DNA from: an uncultured Bacilli bacterium | GTDB lineage: Bacteria; Bacillota_I; Bacilli_A; RF39; UBA660 | NCBI GenBank assembly: GCA_934101865.1 | Contig: CAKOSA010000005.1 | Coordinates: forward strand, 1-60,771 | Direction: 5' to 3' | DNA length: 60,771 nucleotides | In this document: in pieces, positions 1-6,756 of the stretch | Layout of the letters: each line of letters opens with the position of its first letter | How positions within the stretch are numbered: the stretch's first letter is position 1 | Translations under genes and position numbers: made by a program | The notes under the pieces: model-generated | What the model was told of the DNA's origin: nothing | Database searches by the model: none | The model's input: the letters and a program-made list of their open reading frames with translations, nothing else

Positions 1-114
1 AAAGAATTAATTAGTATGAAAAAACCTACTAGAGAATTATTATTCATACTAGTAGATAAAATAATTGTTGATAAAGATAAAAATGTAGAAATAATATATA
101 ATTTTAATAAATAA
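1..114 (+). CDS. C-terminal end of a serine-type site-specific recombinase (partial)
   Basis: Frame 1 is open from the window edge to a TAA at 112-114 and gives 37 residues. The text 'LLFILVDKIIVDKDKNVEIIYNF' type ending (I show only its pattern: hydrophobic LV-DKI-VDK, then a beta strand ending in YNFN) resembles the C-terminal tail of large serine recombinases, where a conserved strand 'I.I.YNF' closes the protein. The catalytic domain lies outside the window, so the family is inferred from a short tail only. The gene stops about 30 bases before a disrupted amidase gene, which is where a recombinase gene normally sits relative to its attachment site. Confidence 0.6.
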   Translation, partial: KELISMKKPTRELLFILVDKIIVDKDKNVEIIYNFNK

Positions 115-165
115 AAATTCAATTAATATCTGCCTACATTTTACGACTTCGGGGGTGGTGAAGGA
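115..165. other. Candidate attachment-site junction between mobile element and amidase gene
   Basis: Immediately after the recombinase stop, AT-rich sequence changes to coding sequence of an amidase whose N-terminal half is absent. The amidase frame is closed by TAA at 124-126, and recognisable amidase residues (GGGEGAEVIYAL) begin at about 148. The crossover is therefore likely between about 127 and 155, perhaps in the G-rich stretch GGGGGTGGTGAAGG (149-162). The exact core cannot be set from one end alone. Confidence 0.5.
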
Positions 166-1230
166 GCAGAAGTCATCTACGCCCTCCGAAATCCCAGCAC
201 CCTTGCCACCTCCATCCTAAACAATCTCGAAGCCGCCGGAGCCACCCCGCGTCGCATATACCAACGAACCCTCCCCAGCGACCCCACCAAAGACTACTAT
301 TTCATCCACCGCAACACCGGCCAAACCGAACCCCTCATCGTCGAATACGGCTTCATTGACAACGACAAAAATCTAGACTTCCTAAAAGCAAACTACGAAA
401 ACCTCGCCGAAGCCGTCATCAAAGCAATCCTAGCCTATAAAAATCTCCCCTATACCCCACCAAATCAAATAAACGTCGATACCTATAAAGTTGCCAAAGG
501 CGACACCCTCTACAAAATAGCCTCCAAATTAGGCACCACCGTCGATACCCTCAAAGCCCTAAACAACCTCCAATCAAATAACATAACCGAAGGCCAAATC
601 CTCAAAATTCCCGCCAATACCGTCTCCCCCGAACAAACCGAAATCTACACCGTCGCATCAGGCGACACCCTTTACTCCATCGCTCGCAAACTAAATACAA
701 CCGTTTCCAAAATCAAAGAATTAAACAATCTAACCTCCGACAACCTAAGTGTTGGAATGACCCTACGGGTTCCCAGTAACCTAACAAACTATCAAAAATA
801 CACCATAGAAAAAGGCGACTCCCTCTATTCCATATCCAAGAAATTTAACACCACCGTTGACGCCATCAAAAAATTAAACAACATAACCAGCAACATCCTC
901 TCCATAGGCACCACCATACTAATACCAAGCCCCAATCAAAAAAACAACACCTACACCGTCGAACGTGGCGATACCCTCTATTCCATCGCTAAACGCTTAG
1001 GCGTAAGCGTCGACTCCCTCAAAGCAGCCAACAATCTAACCACCAATATGCTATCAGTAGGTGACAAACTCATCATCCCCACCGAAGAAAAAAACACCCA
1101 TAAAGTAACCAAAGGCGATACCCTTTACTCCCTTGCCCGTAAATATAACACCACCGTCGCTAACCTCAAAACCCTAAACAACCTCCCATCCGACACATTG
1201 ACGGAAGGCCAAATACTAATACTAAATTAA
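127..1230 (+). pseudogene. N-acetylmuramoyl-L-alanine amidase with five LysM repeats, N-terminal part missing
   Basis: The frame reads from 127 to TAA at 1230 without a start in the usual place. The first about 120 residues match the second half of an Amidase_3 (AmiC/CwlM-type) zinc amidase: GAEVIYALR, then RRIYQRTLPSDPTKDYYFIHR, then the catalytic-glutamate region IVEYGFIDN. Five LysM modules follow, each with the pattern Y.V..GDTLY.IA.....V..LK..NNL...... L..G..L.IP. The protein would hydrolyse the peptidoglycan stem amide and bind glycan through LysM. The zinc-ligand half upstream is gone, replaced by mobile-element sequence, so as it stands the gene should be inactive. A second piece is expected at the other end of the element. 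Internal starts (for example ATG at 757) could only give LysM-only products. Confidence 0.85.
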
Positions 1231-1360
1231 ACACTTGCTTTCTCTCACTTTAAATCAATCAAAATCCCAACCAATTGCCCAATCAAAAAAATCAATTCTT
1301 TTATAAACCCTTATCTTTTCAAAGACTTCAATCAATTTAACACCAACCCATTACTTCATC

Positions 1361-1405
1361 AAAAAAACCTATAAGACGCTTTATCCAATAAGCACATCTT
1401 ATAGG
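1361..1405 (-). terminator. Rho-independent terminator of ddl
   Basis: Read on the minus strand, CCTATAAGA (complement of 1397-1405) pairs with TCTTATAGG (complement of 1368-1376), with a smaller inner stem, and is followed by seven T (complement of 1361-1367). It lies 18 bases past the ddl stop. Confidence 0.8.
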
Positions 1406-1422
1406 TTACATTTATATCTAAA

Positions 1423-2430
1423 CTACTTAGCATTAGTCTTAGTCTCAATAAGCCTTGTAATAAGTTCCGTGTAGCTAATCCCCTCCGCTTCCCACAACTT
1501 CGAATACATACTAATAGTAGTAAAACCAGGCATCGTATTAATCTCATTAAAGTAAAGCACATCATTCTCCTCGTCATACAAAAAATCAATACGAGCAATC
1601 CCCCTAATATCAAAAATATCAATAACCCGTTTAGCAATATCATAAATCCTGCTCCCAATCCTATCCGTTCTCCTACTCGGAATAACAATCTTAGAATCCA
1701 TTACATACTTCGCATCATAGTCATAGAACAAATTAACACTCTCAATCTCCCCAGGAATAGACAAATTAAGCTTATTATTCTCCAAGTACCCACATTCAAT
1801 ATCAATCGCCTTAACAAATTCCTCCACAACAACCTTACTATCAAACTTCAAAGCCTCTTTAACACATCTATTAAATTCCCTCTTATTCTTGCAAACCCCA
1901 ATACCAATTGAACTACCGCCATTAGCAGGTTTCACAATCATAGGATAACCAAGTCTCTTTTCACATAACGTCGAAGTATTTTTGTTAAATTCCCTTTCGT
2001 GGAACACAACATAGTCCGTTTGTGGAATATCATAATAATCACATAAAATCTTAGAATATCCCTTATCAAGCGTAACAGCACTACTCAAAACACCATTACC
2101 AACATAATTAATATCAAACATCTCAAACAAACCTTGCAATTTTCCATCCTCACCTTGACAACCGTGAATAATAGGAAATACAACATCAAAACCTTTAAGG
2201 TACTTAATAATATTATCAATCGGCTCAATCTTCTCCGCTTCTAACCATTCCCCCTTCGCAAGTACACTCAAATCATCATTATACTCATACCACTCATTCT
2301 TCTTACTAATACCAGCCATACTAACCAAAAATTTATCAGTATCAATATTCTCTCTAATCTCCTTCGCACTCATACAAGAGACCAAATGCTCGGCTGAATT
2401 ACCCCCAAATACAATCAAAACTTTCTTCAT
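1423..2430 (-). CDS. ddl: D-alanine--D-alanine ligase
   Basis: ATP-dependent ligase that makes the D-Ala-D-Ala end of the peptidoglycan stem peptide in the cytoplasm. The 335 residues carry the N-terminal FGG.S.EH.VS signature (about residues 8-18), the ATP-grasp loop GGSSIGIG (about 171) and the metal-binding C-terminal EINTMPGFT (about 298). In the omega loop the sequence YDYDAKY has tyrosine in the KY position, which is the D-Ala-D-Ala type rather than the D-lactate (KF) or VanA type, so the residues argue for a vancomycin-susceptible peptide. ATG start with GGGAGG upstream. It stands alone on the minus strand, back to back with the CCA enzyme. Confidence 0.95.
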   Translation of the reverse strand: MKKVLIVFGGNSAEHLVSCMSAKEIRENIDTDKFLVSMAGISKKNEWYEYNDDLSVLAKGEWLEAEKIEPIDNIIKYLKGFDVVFPIIHGCQGEDGKLQGLFEMFDINYVGNGVLSSAVTLDKGYSKILCDYYDIPQTDYVVFHEREFNKNTSTLCEKRLGYPMIVKPANGGSSIGIGVCKNKREFNRCVKEALKFDSKVVVEEFVKAIDIECGYLENNKLNLSIPGEIESVNLFYDYDAKYVMDSKIVIPSRRTDRIGSRIYDIAKRVIDIFDIRGIARIDFLYDEENDVLYFNEINTMPGFTTISMYSKLWEAEGISYTELITRLIETKTNAK

Positions 2431-2493
2431 AAAATTACCTCCCTTAAATTATATGATACAGCACAACTACTAGTACCAAATAAAATATACTCT

Positions 2494-2502
2494 ATTATAG
2501 CA
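2494..2502 (-). promoter_or_regulatory. Extended -10 promoter for ddl
   Basis: The minus strand reads TGCTATAAT here, an extended -10 (TG-N-TATAAT), about 65 bases upstream of the ddl start. No convincing -35 box is seen, which is acceptable for an extended -10 promoter. Confidence 0.5.
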
Positions 2503-2592
2503 CCAAAATCCCCATATTTTTCTATAATATTAACAACTTTACACCAAAAAATGTCAAAAAAACCAAAATACATACAATTATCACACATAAAA

Positions 2593-2601
2593 TGATATAA
2601 T
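2593..2601 (+). promoter_or_regulatory. Extended -10 promoter for the CCA-adding enzyme
   Basis: TGATATAAT is an extended -10 placed 15 bases before the GTG start. The transcript leader would therefore be very short, holding only the AAGGTG ribosome-binding site. Confidence 0.5.
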
Positions 2602-2616
2602 TAAGAAGGTGATATT

Positions 2617-3705
2617 GTGTATAAAAAAGCATTGGAAGTCCTAAATATCTTTAATGAACACGGCTATTTAGCATACATAGTTGGCGGGTACGTTAGAGAT
2701 ATGTTGCTGGACAAAAAATCATTCGATATTGACATTTGCACTTCTGCGACCCCAAGAGAAATAATGGAACTATTTGATATCGAAAAACTATCAGAAATAA
2801 ATTATGGCAGTGTAAAAATAATTTACAAAAACATAAAATTTGACGTAACAACCTTTCGAAGAGACATAAAATACGAAGACAACCGTAAACCAATCAAAAT
2901 AAAATATATAAAAGACCTCAAAAAAGACCTATTAAGAAGAGACTTCACTATAAATACATTTTGTATTGACAAAAACGGAAATATTCTCGACGAATTAAAT
3001 ATCCGCGAAGACCTAATTGATCGCAAAATAAAAACAGTCGGCAATCCCCGCTACAAAATCAAAGAAGACTCCCTACGCATTTTACGAGCTGTCCGTTTCG
3101 CGACAATCCTAGATTTTACTATCGACGATAAAACAAAAACATATATCAAAAAGTACGCCTGCCTCCTCAAAAAATTGTCTTACCAACGCAAAAAAGACGA
3201 ATTAAACAAAATATTTACCTCTCCCAACAAAGAACGTGGCCGCGAATTGCTCAAAAACCTAAAATTGCTCAAATATCTCGAACTAGAAAAGTTAGATAGC
3301 ATCACAATGTGCGACGATCTCCTTGGAATATGGGCCCAGCTCGACGTGCAGGACATCTATCCTTTCACTAAGCACGAAAAACAACAAATGGCCAAAATCA
3401 AAGAACTAATGAATAAAGAATTAAATGACTATAATCTGTACAATTATGGCCCATATTTATGCACTATCGTGGGCCAAATCAAAAAACTAGATACCAGCAA
3501 ACTAATGGAAAACTATGATAAATTACCAATCAAATCCCCAAATGAAATCAAAATAACCCCCCTAGAAATATCAAAAACAGTAGATAAACCAGCCGGTATT
3601 TATATCAAAGAAATAATAAATGACCTCGAAAAACAAATAATATCAGGAAAACTACCCAATAACAAAAAAAATCTAACTAACTATATTATAGAAAAATACA
3701 AATAA
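2617..3705 (+). CDS. cca: CCA-adding tRNA nucleotidyltransferase (class II)
   Basis: Adds or repairs the 3' CCA end of tRNA from CTP and ATP without a template. The N-terminus has the class II nucleotidyltransferase motif GGYVRDMLL (about 23-31) followed by the catalytic DID (about 37-39), then RRDFTINTF and the LRILRAVRFA helix that joins head to neck, all in the expected order. The 362-residue length is somewhat short of the usual 390-450, mainly in the C-terminal tail domain. I chose the GTG at 2617 because AAGGTG lies 7 bases upstream. CCA-adding and poly(A)-adding enzymes share these motifs, but a Bacilli genome normally has the CCA enzyme. Confidence 0.9.
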   Translation: MYKKALEVLNIFNEHGYLAYIVGGYVRDMLLDKKSFDIDICTSATPREIMELFDIEKLSEINYGSVKIIYKNIKFDVTTFRRDIKYEDNRKPIKIKYIKDLKKDLLRRDFTINTFCIDKNGNILDELNIREDLIDRKIKTVGNPRYKIKEDSLRILRAVRFATILDFTIDDKTKTYIKKYACLLKKLSYQRKKDELNKIFTSPNKERGRELLKNLKLLKYLELEKLDSITMCDDLLGIWAQLDVQDIYPFTKHEKQQMAKIKELMNKELNDYNLYNYGPYLCTIVGQIKKLDTSKLMENYDKLPIKSPNEIKITPLEISKTVDKPAGIYIKEIINDLEKQIISGKLPNNKKNLTNYIIEKYK

Positions 3706-3723
3706 ACATACTCTATATTAGAG

Positions 3724-4275
3724 GTGTTGCCTATAAAAAAGCTAATAATTATAATACCACTATTAATATTGCTCCTTGGTTGCCATAAAACTAAGCAAGT
3801 AAGTAATGAAGAAATAACCACAATAACCATTAATGAAAACCAAAATATATTATTCAAAATAAACGATATACAAATAATGTATAACTTAACTACAAATAAA
3901 AGCAATCCCGACCCCAATTATATATACTATACCAAAGGCCAAAATCTAATATATGAAGGCCTATCCCTAAAAAAAGAAAAACTGCAAGTAGCATATATAC
4001 AAAATTATAAATTCTGCATATACAATAATGAAAAAATTACCGAAATGACCTTTAAAGATTGCAATTTCATTTACATATATGCCAATAAAAATAATGAAAA
4101 CCTAAAATTAAACGATACCATAGACGTGGTATTTTACAACGAAAACATAAAACTATCTAACAAATTTTTAGAAGAAGTTTATATAAAATGGATAGACATA
4201 TATCCCGTTGGAAAAAATGCCAATATAACCATAAATCTCGATGAAGATTTCAGTGTCACAAGTACCAGTTCCTAA
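3724..4275 (+). CDS. Small lipoprotein of unknown function
   Basis: The N-terminus is a classical lipoprotein signal: two lysines, a stretch of isoleucine and leucine, and the lipobox LLGC. The mature part (about 160 residues) is hydrophilic and beta-rich with no family I recognise; it ends in a Thr/Ser tail. It would be anchored on the outer face of the membrane. The start is unclear. GTG at 3724 and TTG at 3727 both lie inside or against the GAGGTG ribosome-binding site (3721-3726), while ATA at 3733 sits at the usual 6-base distance and would give MKKLIIII. It follows the CCA gene by 18 bases and may be co-transcribed. Confidence 0.7.
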   Translation: MLPIKKLIIIIPLLILLLGCHKTKQVSNEEITTITINENQNILFKINDIQIMYNLTTNKSNPDPNYIYYTKGQNLIYEGLSLKKEKLQVAYIQNYKFCIYNNEKITEMTFKDCNFIYIYANKNNENLKLNDTIDVVFYNENIKLSNKFLEEVYIKWIDIYPVGKNANITINLDEDFSVTSTSS

Positions 4276-4309
4276 AATACCAAGATTATAAAATTTTAAT
4301 CTTGGTATT
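4276..4309. terminator. Bidirectional terminator hairpin between convergent genes
   Basis: AATACCAAGATTA (4276-4288) pairs perfectly with TAATCTTGGTATT (4297-4309) around an 8-base loop. It closes the lipoprotein transcript and overlaps the stop codon of the minus-strand DUF192 gene. Confidence 0.75.
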
Positions 4310-4603
4310 AATTTTAATATCAAAATAATTTTTAGGCGTTTCAATCGTATATTTAACGCCCTTTTTCGGAAGAATTACTTTTCCCTTTCCAAAATCCCTC
4401 CAAAAAAATAAAATATTATCATCTTTATCACACATTATAACATCAATATTATCTTTCATAAAAAATGTATGAATACTATTACAATTTCTAAACAATAAAG
4501 CCTTATCAATATTCTCCACCAACATAAAACCCCTAAATCTCGACCAAAAACTTTTACATTCAGTAAGTTCAATCTCCCTATTTCCATAAACAAGTTTCAT
4601 CAA
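4286..4603 (-). CDS. DUF192 family protein
   Basis: The 105 residues match the DUF192 (COG1430) pattern: an early R..GFM motif, then ALLFRNCNSIHTFFMK, then ID..MCDKDDNI, and a closing V.YTIE.P segment. DUF192 proteins are small beta-barrel-like proteins of unknown biochemical role. No signal peptide is present, so this copy is cytoplasmic. An SD (GAGGAAGTG) precedes the ATG. The gene stands alone between two plus-strand units. Confidence 0.8.
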   Translation of the reverse strand: MMKLVYGNREIELTECKSFWSRFRGFMLVENIDKALLFRNCNSIHTFFMKDNIDVIMCDKDDNILFFWRDFGKGKVILPKKGVKYTIETPKNYFDIKINTKIKIL

Positions 4604-4653
4604 ATCACTTCCTCTTTAATTGTATCAGAAAATCCAAAAAATGTCTTTAAAAA

Positions 4654-4679
4654 GTTGCAGATTTACAAAAACTGCAAAC
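4654..4679. promoter_or_regulatory. Imperfect palindrome upstream of the SH3/glycosidase gene
   Basis: GTTGCAG (4654-4660) and CTGCAAAC (4672-4679) form an inverted repeat around 11 bases. The left half with its flank, GTTGCAGATTTACAAAAA, recurs with one change at 8983-9000 before the polysaccharide deacetylase gene. An extended -10 (TGGTATACT, 4728-4736) lies downstream, so the element is placed where an operator or activator site would be. Confidence 0.35.
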
Positions 4680-4727
4680 TACATATTTCTAAAAATCAAA
4701 AATTGTATAGTAAAAAAAAACATAATG

Positions 4728-4736
4728 TGGTATACT
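4728..4736 (+). promoter_or_regulatory. Extended -10 promoter of the SH3/glycosidase gene
   Basis: TGGTATACT is an extended -10 located 22 bases upstream of the chosen GTG start. No good -35 box is visible at the right distance. Confidence 0.5.
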
Positions 4737-4757
4737 AATGTTAGTTAGGTGGTAGAA

Positions 4758-6455
4758 GTGAAAAAGAAAAGTAAAAAAAGAGGTAAAGTGAGAATAAAAC
4801 CAATAGGAGTAATAATAGTATTATTATTAATAGTTGCATCCCTTGCAATTGTTTTATTACCAAATAAAAAAGGAATTAATTTAACTAAAAATTATATAAA
4901 ATTATTAGCATCCGAAGAAAATACCATAAATACATTTACATATAATGATGAAACAAAGAATTTAGAAACATCCTCTCCCCTTCCTAGAAATACCAAAGTA
5001 AAAACAACTATGAAGGATAAAATTACCCAAGAGGAAACCAATTACATAAAAGTAAAATATGCCGGTAAAGAATACTACATAAATGAAGATAATCTTGTAA
5101 ATAATGAAAATGAAGTAGTCAAAGAAAAAGAAAGATACGTAAGAACATCAGTAACAATATACACCGAAAAAGATGACTACAAAATAACATCCTTTGCCAA
5201 AAAAGGAAGTAAGCTAGATGTAGTAGGATTTGACGAAATAAAAGAAGATGGAAATGTAAATAAATACAAAATAAAATATGACGGTACGGAAGGTTGGGTT
5301 TATAGCAAATACCTAGTTTCAACCAGTGAAAAAGCAAATGAAGTATATAACGAAAACGGTGTATACGATATCCATAAAGATAGAAAATATTCCGGAAGAG
5401 AACTATACGGTGGTAAAGCCAGTAACCTAGATTATTATCCCAATGAAAAACCAAATTTTGAAGACAATCCTCTTCAAAAAGAAGCCAAAACAATGTACTT
5501 AAATTCGGGTGTAATTGATAATATTGATGCCTATCTCCAAATAGCAACAACAAGTGGTGTAAATGCCATAGTAGTAGATATAAAAGACGGCGTATTAGGA
5601 TATCCATCAGAAGTAGCCAAAGAATACTCACCCACAGCTTATGCAAATGCCATAAACAGTATAGAGTCATATCAAGATGCCATAAAAAAAATTAAGGACG
5701 CAGGAATATACGCCATAGGCCGTATAGTAGTCTTTAACGATTCCCATTATGGAAAAGACCATCCCGATGACTGTATAAAATCAACCTCATCATCTAGATT
5801 ATGGCCCTCAGTTTATAGTAGGGGAGCTTGGGAATACAATGTAGCCCTTGCCAAAGATGCCGTAAAAAATTTTGGTTTTAACGAAATTCAATTTGACTAT
5901 GTAAGATTTCCCGAAGACGCCTACAATATGTCTGTAAACGGCAATAGTGATTTCAAAAATAAATACAACGAAGAAAAAGCCGAAGCTGTCCAAAACTTTC
6001 TCTTCTATGCAACTGACCAAATGCACGAACTAGGAGTTTACCTTTCCGTTGATGTTTTCGGAGAATGCTCAGGGGAATACGTAACAGCTTACGGTCAGTA
6101 CTGGCCAGCCATATCAAATGTAGTTGATGCCATAAGCTCAATGCCATACACTGACCACTTTGGAAGAAGTGTAGACACTTGGAGTAACCCCTATGCAACC
6201 GTATTAAATTGGGCCAAAGGAGCCGCTCAAAGACAAACCGAAATTCCAACCCCAGCAGTTCCTCGTACGTGGATAACCGCCTACGATACACCATATTGGA
6301 ACCCAACCATAATATATAACGAAAGCAAAATAGAAGATCAAGTAAGAGCCCTATATGACGCTGGACTAAAAGGCGGATTCCTAACTTGGAATGGGAAATC
6401 AGATTTATCAAAATATGAACAAATAAAAGGGGCCTTTTCTAAAAACTACAATTAG
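4758..6455 (+). CDS. Membrane-anchored protein with SH3-like domains and a DUF4015 putative glycosidase domain
   Basis: A lysine-rich N-terminus and one membrane helix (about residues 17-36) anchor the protein, with the rest outside. Two SH3-like segments follow; the second ends with KYDGTEGWVYSKYL, typical of bacterial SH3. From about residue 240 to the end is the DUF4015 (COG1306) TIM-barrel domain related to glycoside hydrolases: VNAIVVDIKDGVLGY, AIGRIVVFNDSH, NEIQFDYVRFPE, LSVDVFGE. The acidic residues in the DYVRFPE and DVFGE strands sit where catalytic acids occur. A wall-glycan role is likely but not shown. I chose GTG 4758 because AGGTGG lies 6 bases upstream. It is followed closely by yutD. 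Confidence 0.85.
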   Translation: MKKKSKKRGKVRIKPIGVIIVLLLIVASLAIVLLPNKKGINLTKNYIKLLASEENTINTFTYNDETKNLETSSPLPRNTKVKTTMKDKITQEETNYIKVKYAGKEYYINEDNLVNNENEVVKEKERYVRTSVTIYTEKDDYKITSFAKKGSKLDVVGFDEIKEDGNVNKYKIKYDGTEGWVYSKYLVSTSEKANEVYNENGVYDIHKDRKYSGRELYGGKASNLDYYPNEKPNFEDNPLQKEAKTMYLNSGVIDNIDAYLQIATTSGVNAIVVDIKDGVLGYPSEVAKEYSPTAYANAINSIESYQDAIKKIKDAGIYAIGRIVVFNDSHYGKDHPDDCIKSTSSSRLWPSVYSRGAWEYNVALAKDAVKNFGFNEIQFDYVRFPEDAYNMSVNGNSDFKNKYNEEKAEAVQNFLFYATDQMHELGVYLSVDVFGECSGEYVTAYGQYWPAISNVVDAISSMPYTDHFGRSVDTWSNPYATVLNWAKGAAQRQTEIPTPAVPRTWITAYDTPYWNPTIIYNESKIEDQVRALYDAGLKGGFLTWNGKSDLSKYEQIKGAFSKNYN

Positions 6456-6464
6456 GAGGACAAT

Positions 6465-6734
6465 ATGAAAATAAACAACAATACATACGAGGTAATAAAA
6501 AACTATAAAGAAGCCTTTAACGAAGAAGAATTTTTAAGCAAATTCACTGACTATTTTTATGACTACGACTATATAGTAGGGGACATAGCCTATAATACCC
6601 TTAGACTAAAAGGCTTCTATAAAAAAAGTAACCCCAAAGTAAAAAAATATAACAATTACGATAACGTCGAAAAATACCTAAAAGAGTACTGTGCCCCCGA
6701 ATGCAAGTACTATATAATAGAAAAAAGATCATAG
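6465..6734 (+). CDS. yutD: YutD-like protein (DUF1027)
   Basis: The 89 residues contain the YutD hallmark YDYIVGDIAYNTLRLKGFY (about residues 26-45) and the short CAPECKYYI ending with two cysteines. YutD is a small conserved protein of Bacilli with no established function. It starts 9 bases after the preceding stop behind AGGAGG, so the two are co-transcribed. The stop lies within a terminator hairpin. Confidence 0.8.
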   Translation: MKINNNTYEVIKNYKEAFNEEEFLSKFTDYFYDYDYIVGDIAYNTLRLKGFYKKSNPKVKKYNNYDNVEKYLKEYCAPECKYYIIEKRS

Positions 6735-6756
6735 CATCAACTTGCTATGGTCTTTT
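6723..6756. terminator. Bidirectional terminator between yutD and clpB
   Basis: AAAAGATCATAGCA (6723-6736) pairs with TGCTATGGTCTTTT (6743-6756) through a 14-base stem with one T-G wobble and a 6-base loop. The A-run and T-run let it work both ways. The stop codons of both convergent genes fall inside it. Confidence 0.85.

Noticed and set aside
440..1230. Repeats in the LysM region as a CRISPR or DNA repeat array
   Set aside because: The repeat is at protein level with irregular spacing and no conserved DNA repeat unit.
1231..1360. Small coding frame after the amidase
   Set aside because: Only short fragments without ribosome-binding sites; this stretch is plain intergenic DNA.
5119..5670. 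Long open frame on the opposite strand inside the SH3/glycosidase gene
   Set aside because: It is a low-information Leu/His/Tyr-rich shadow of the real gene, without a ribosome-binding site; the same holds for similar frames at 20037-20495, 28753-29103 and 18327-18914.
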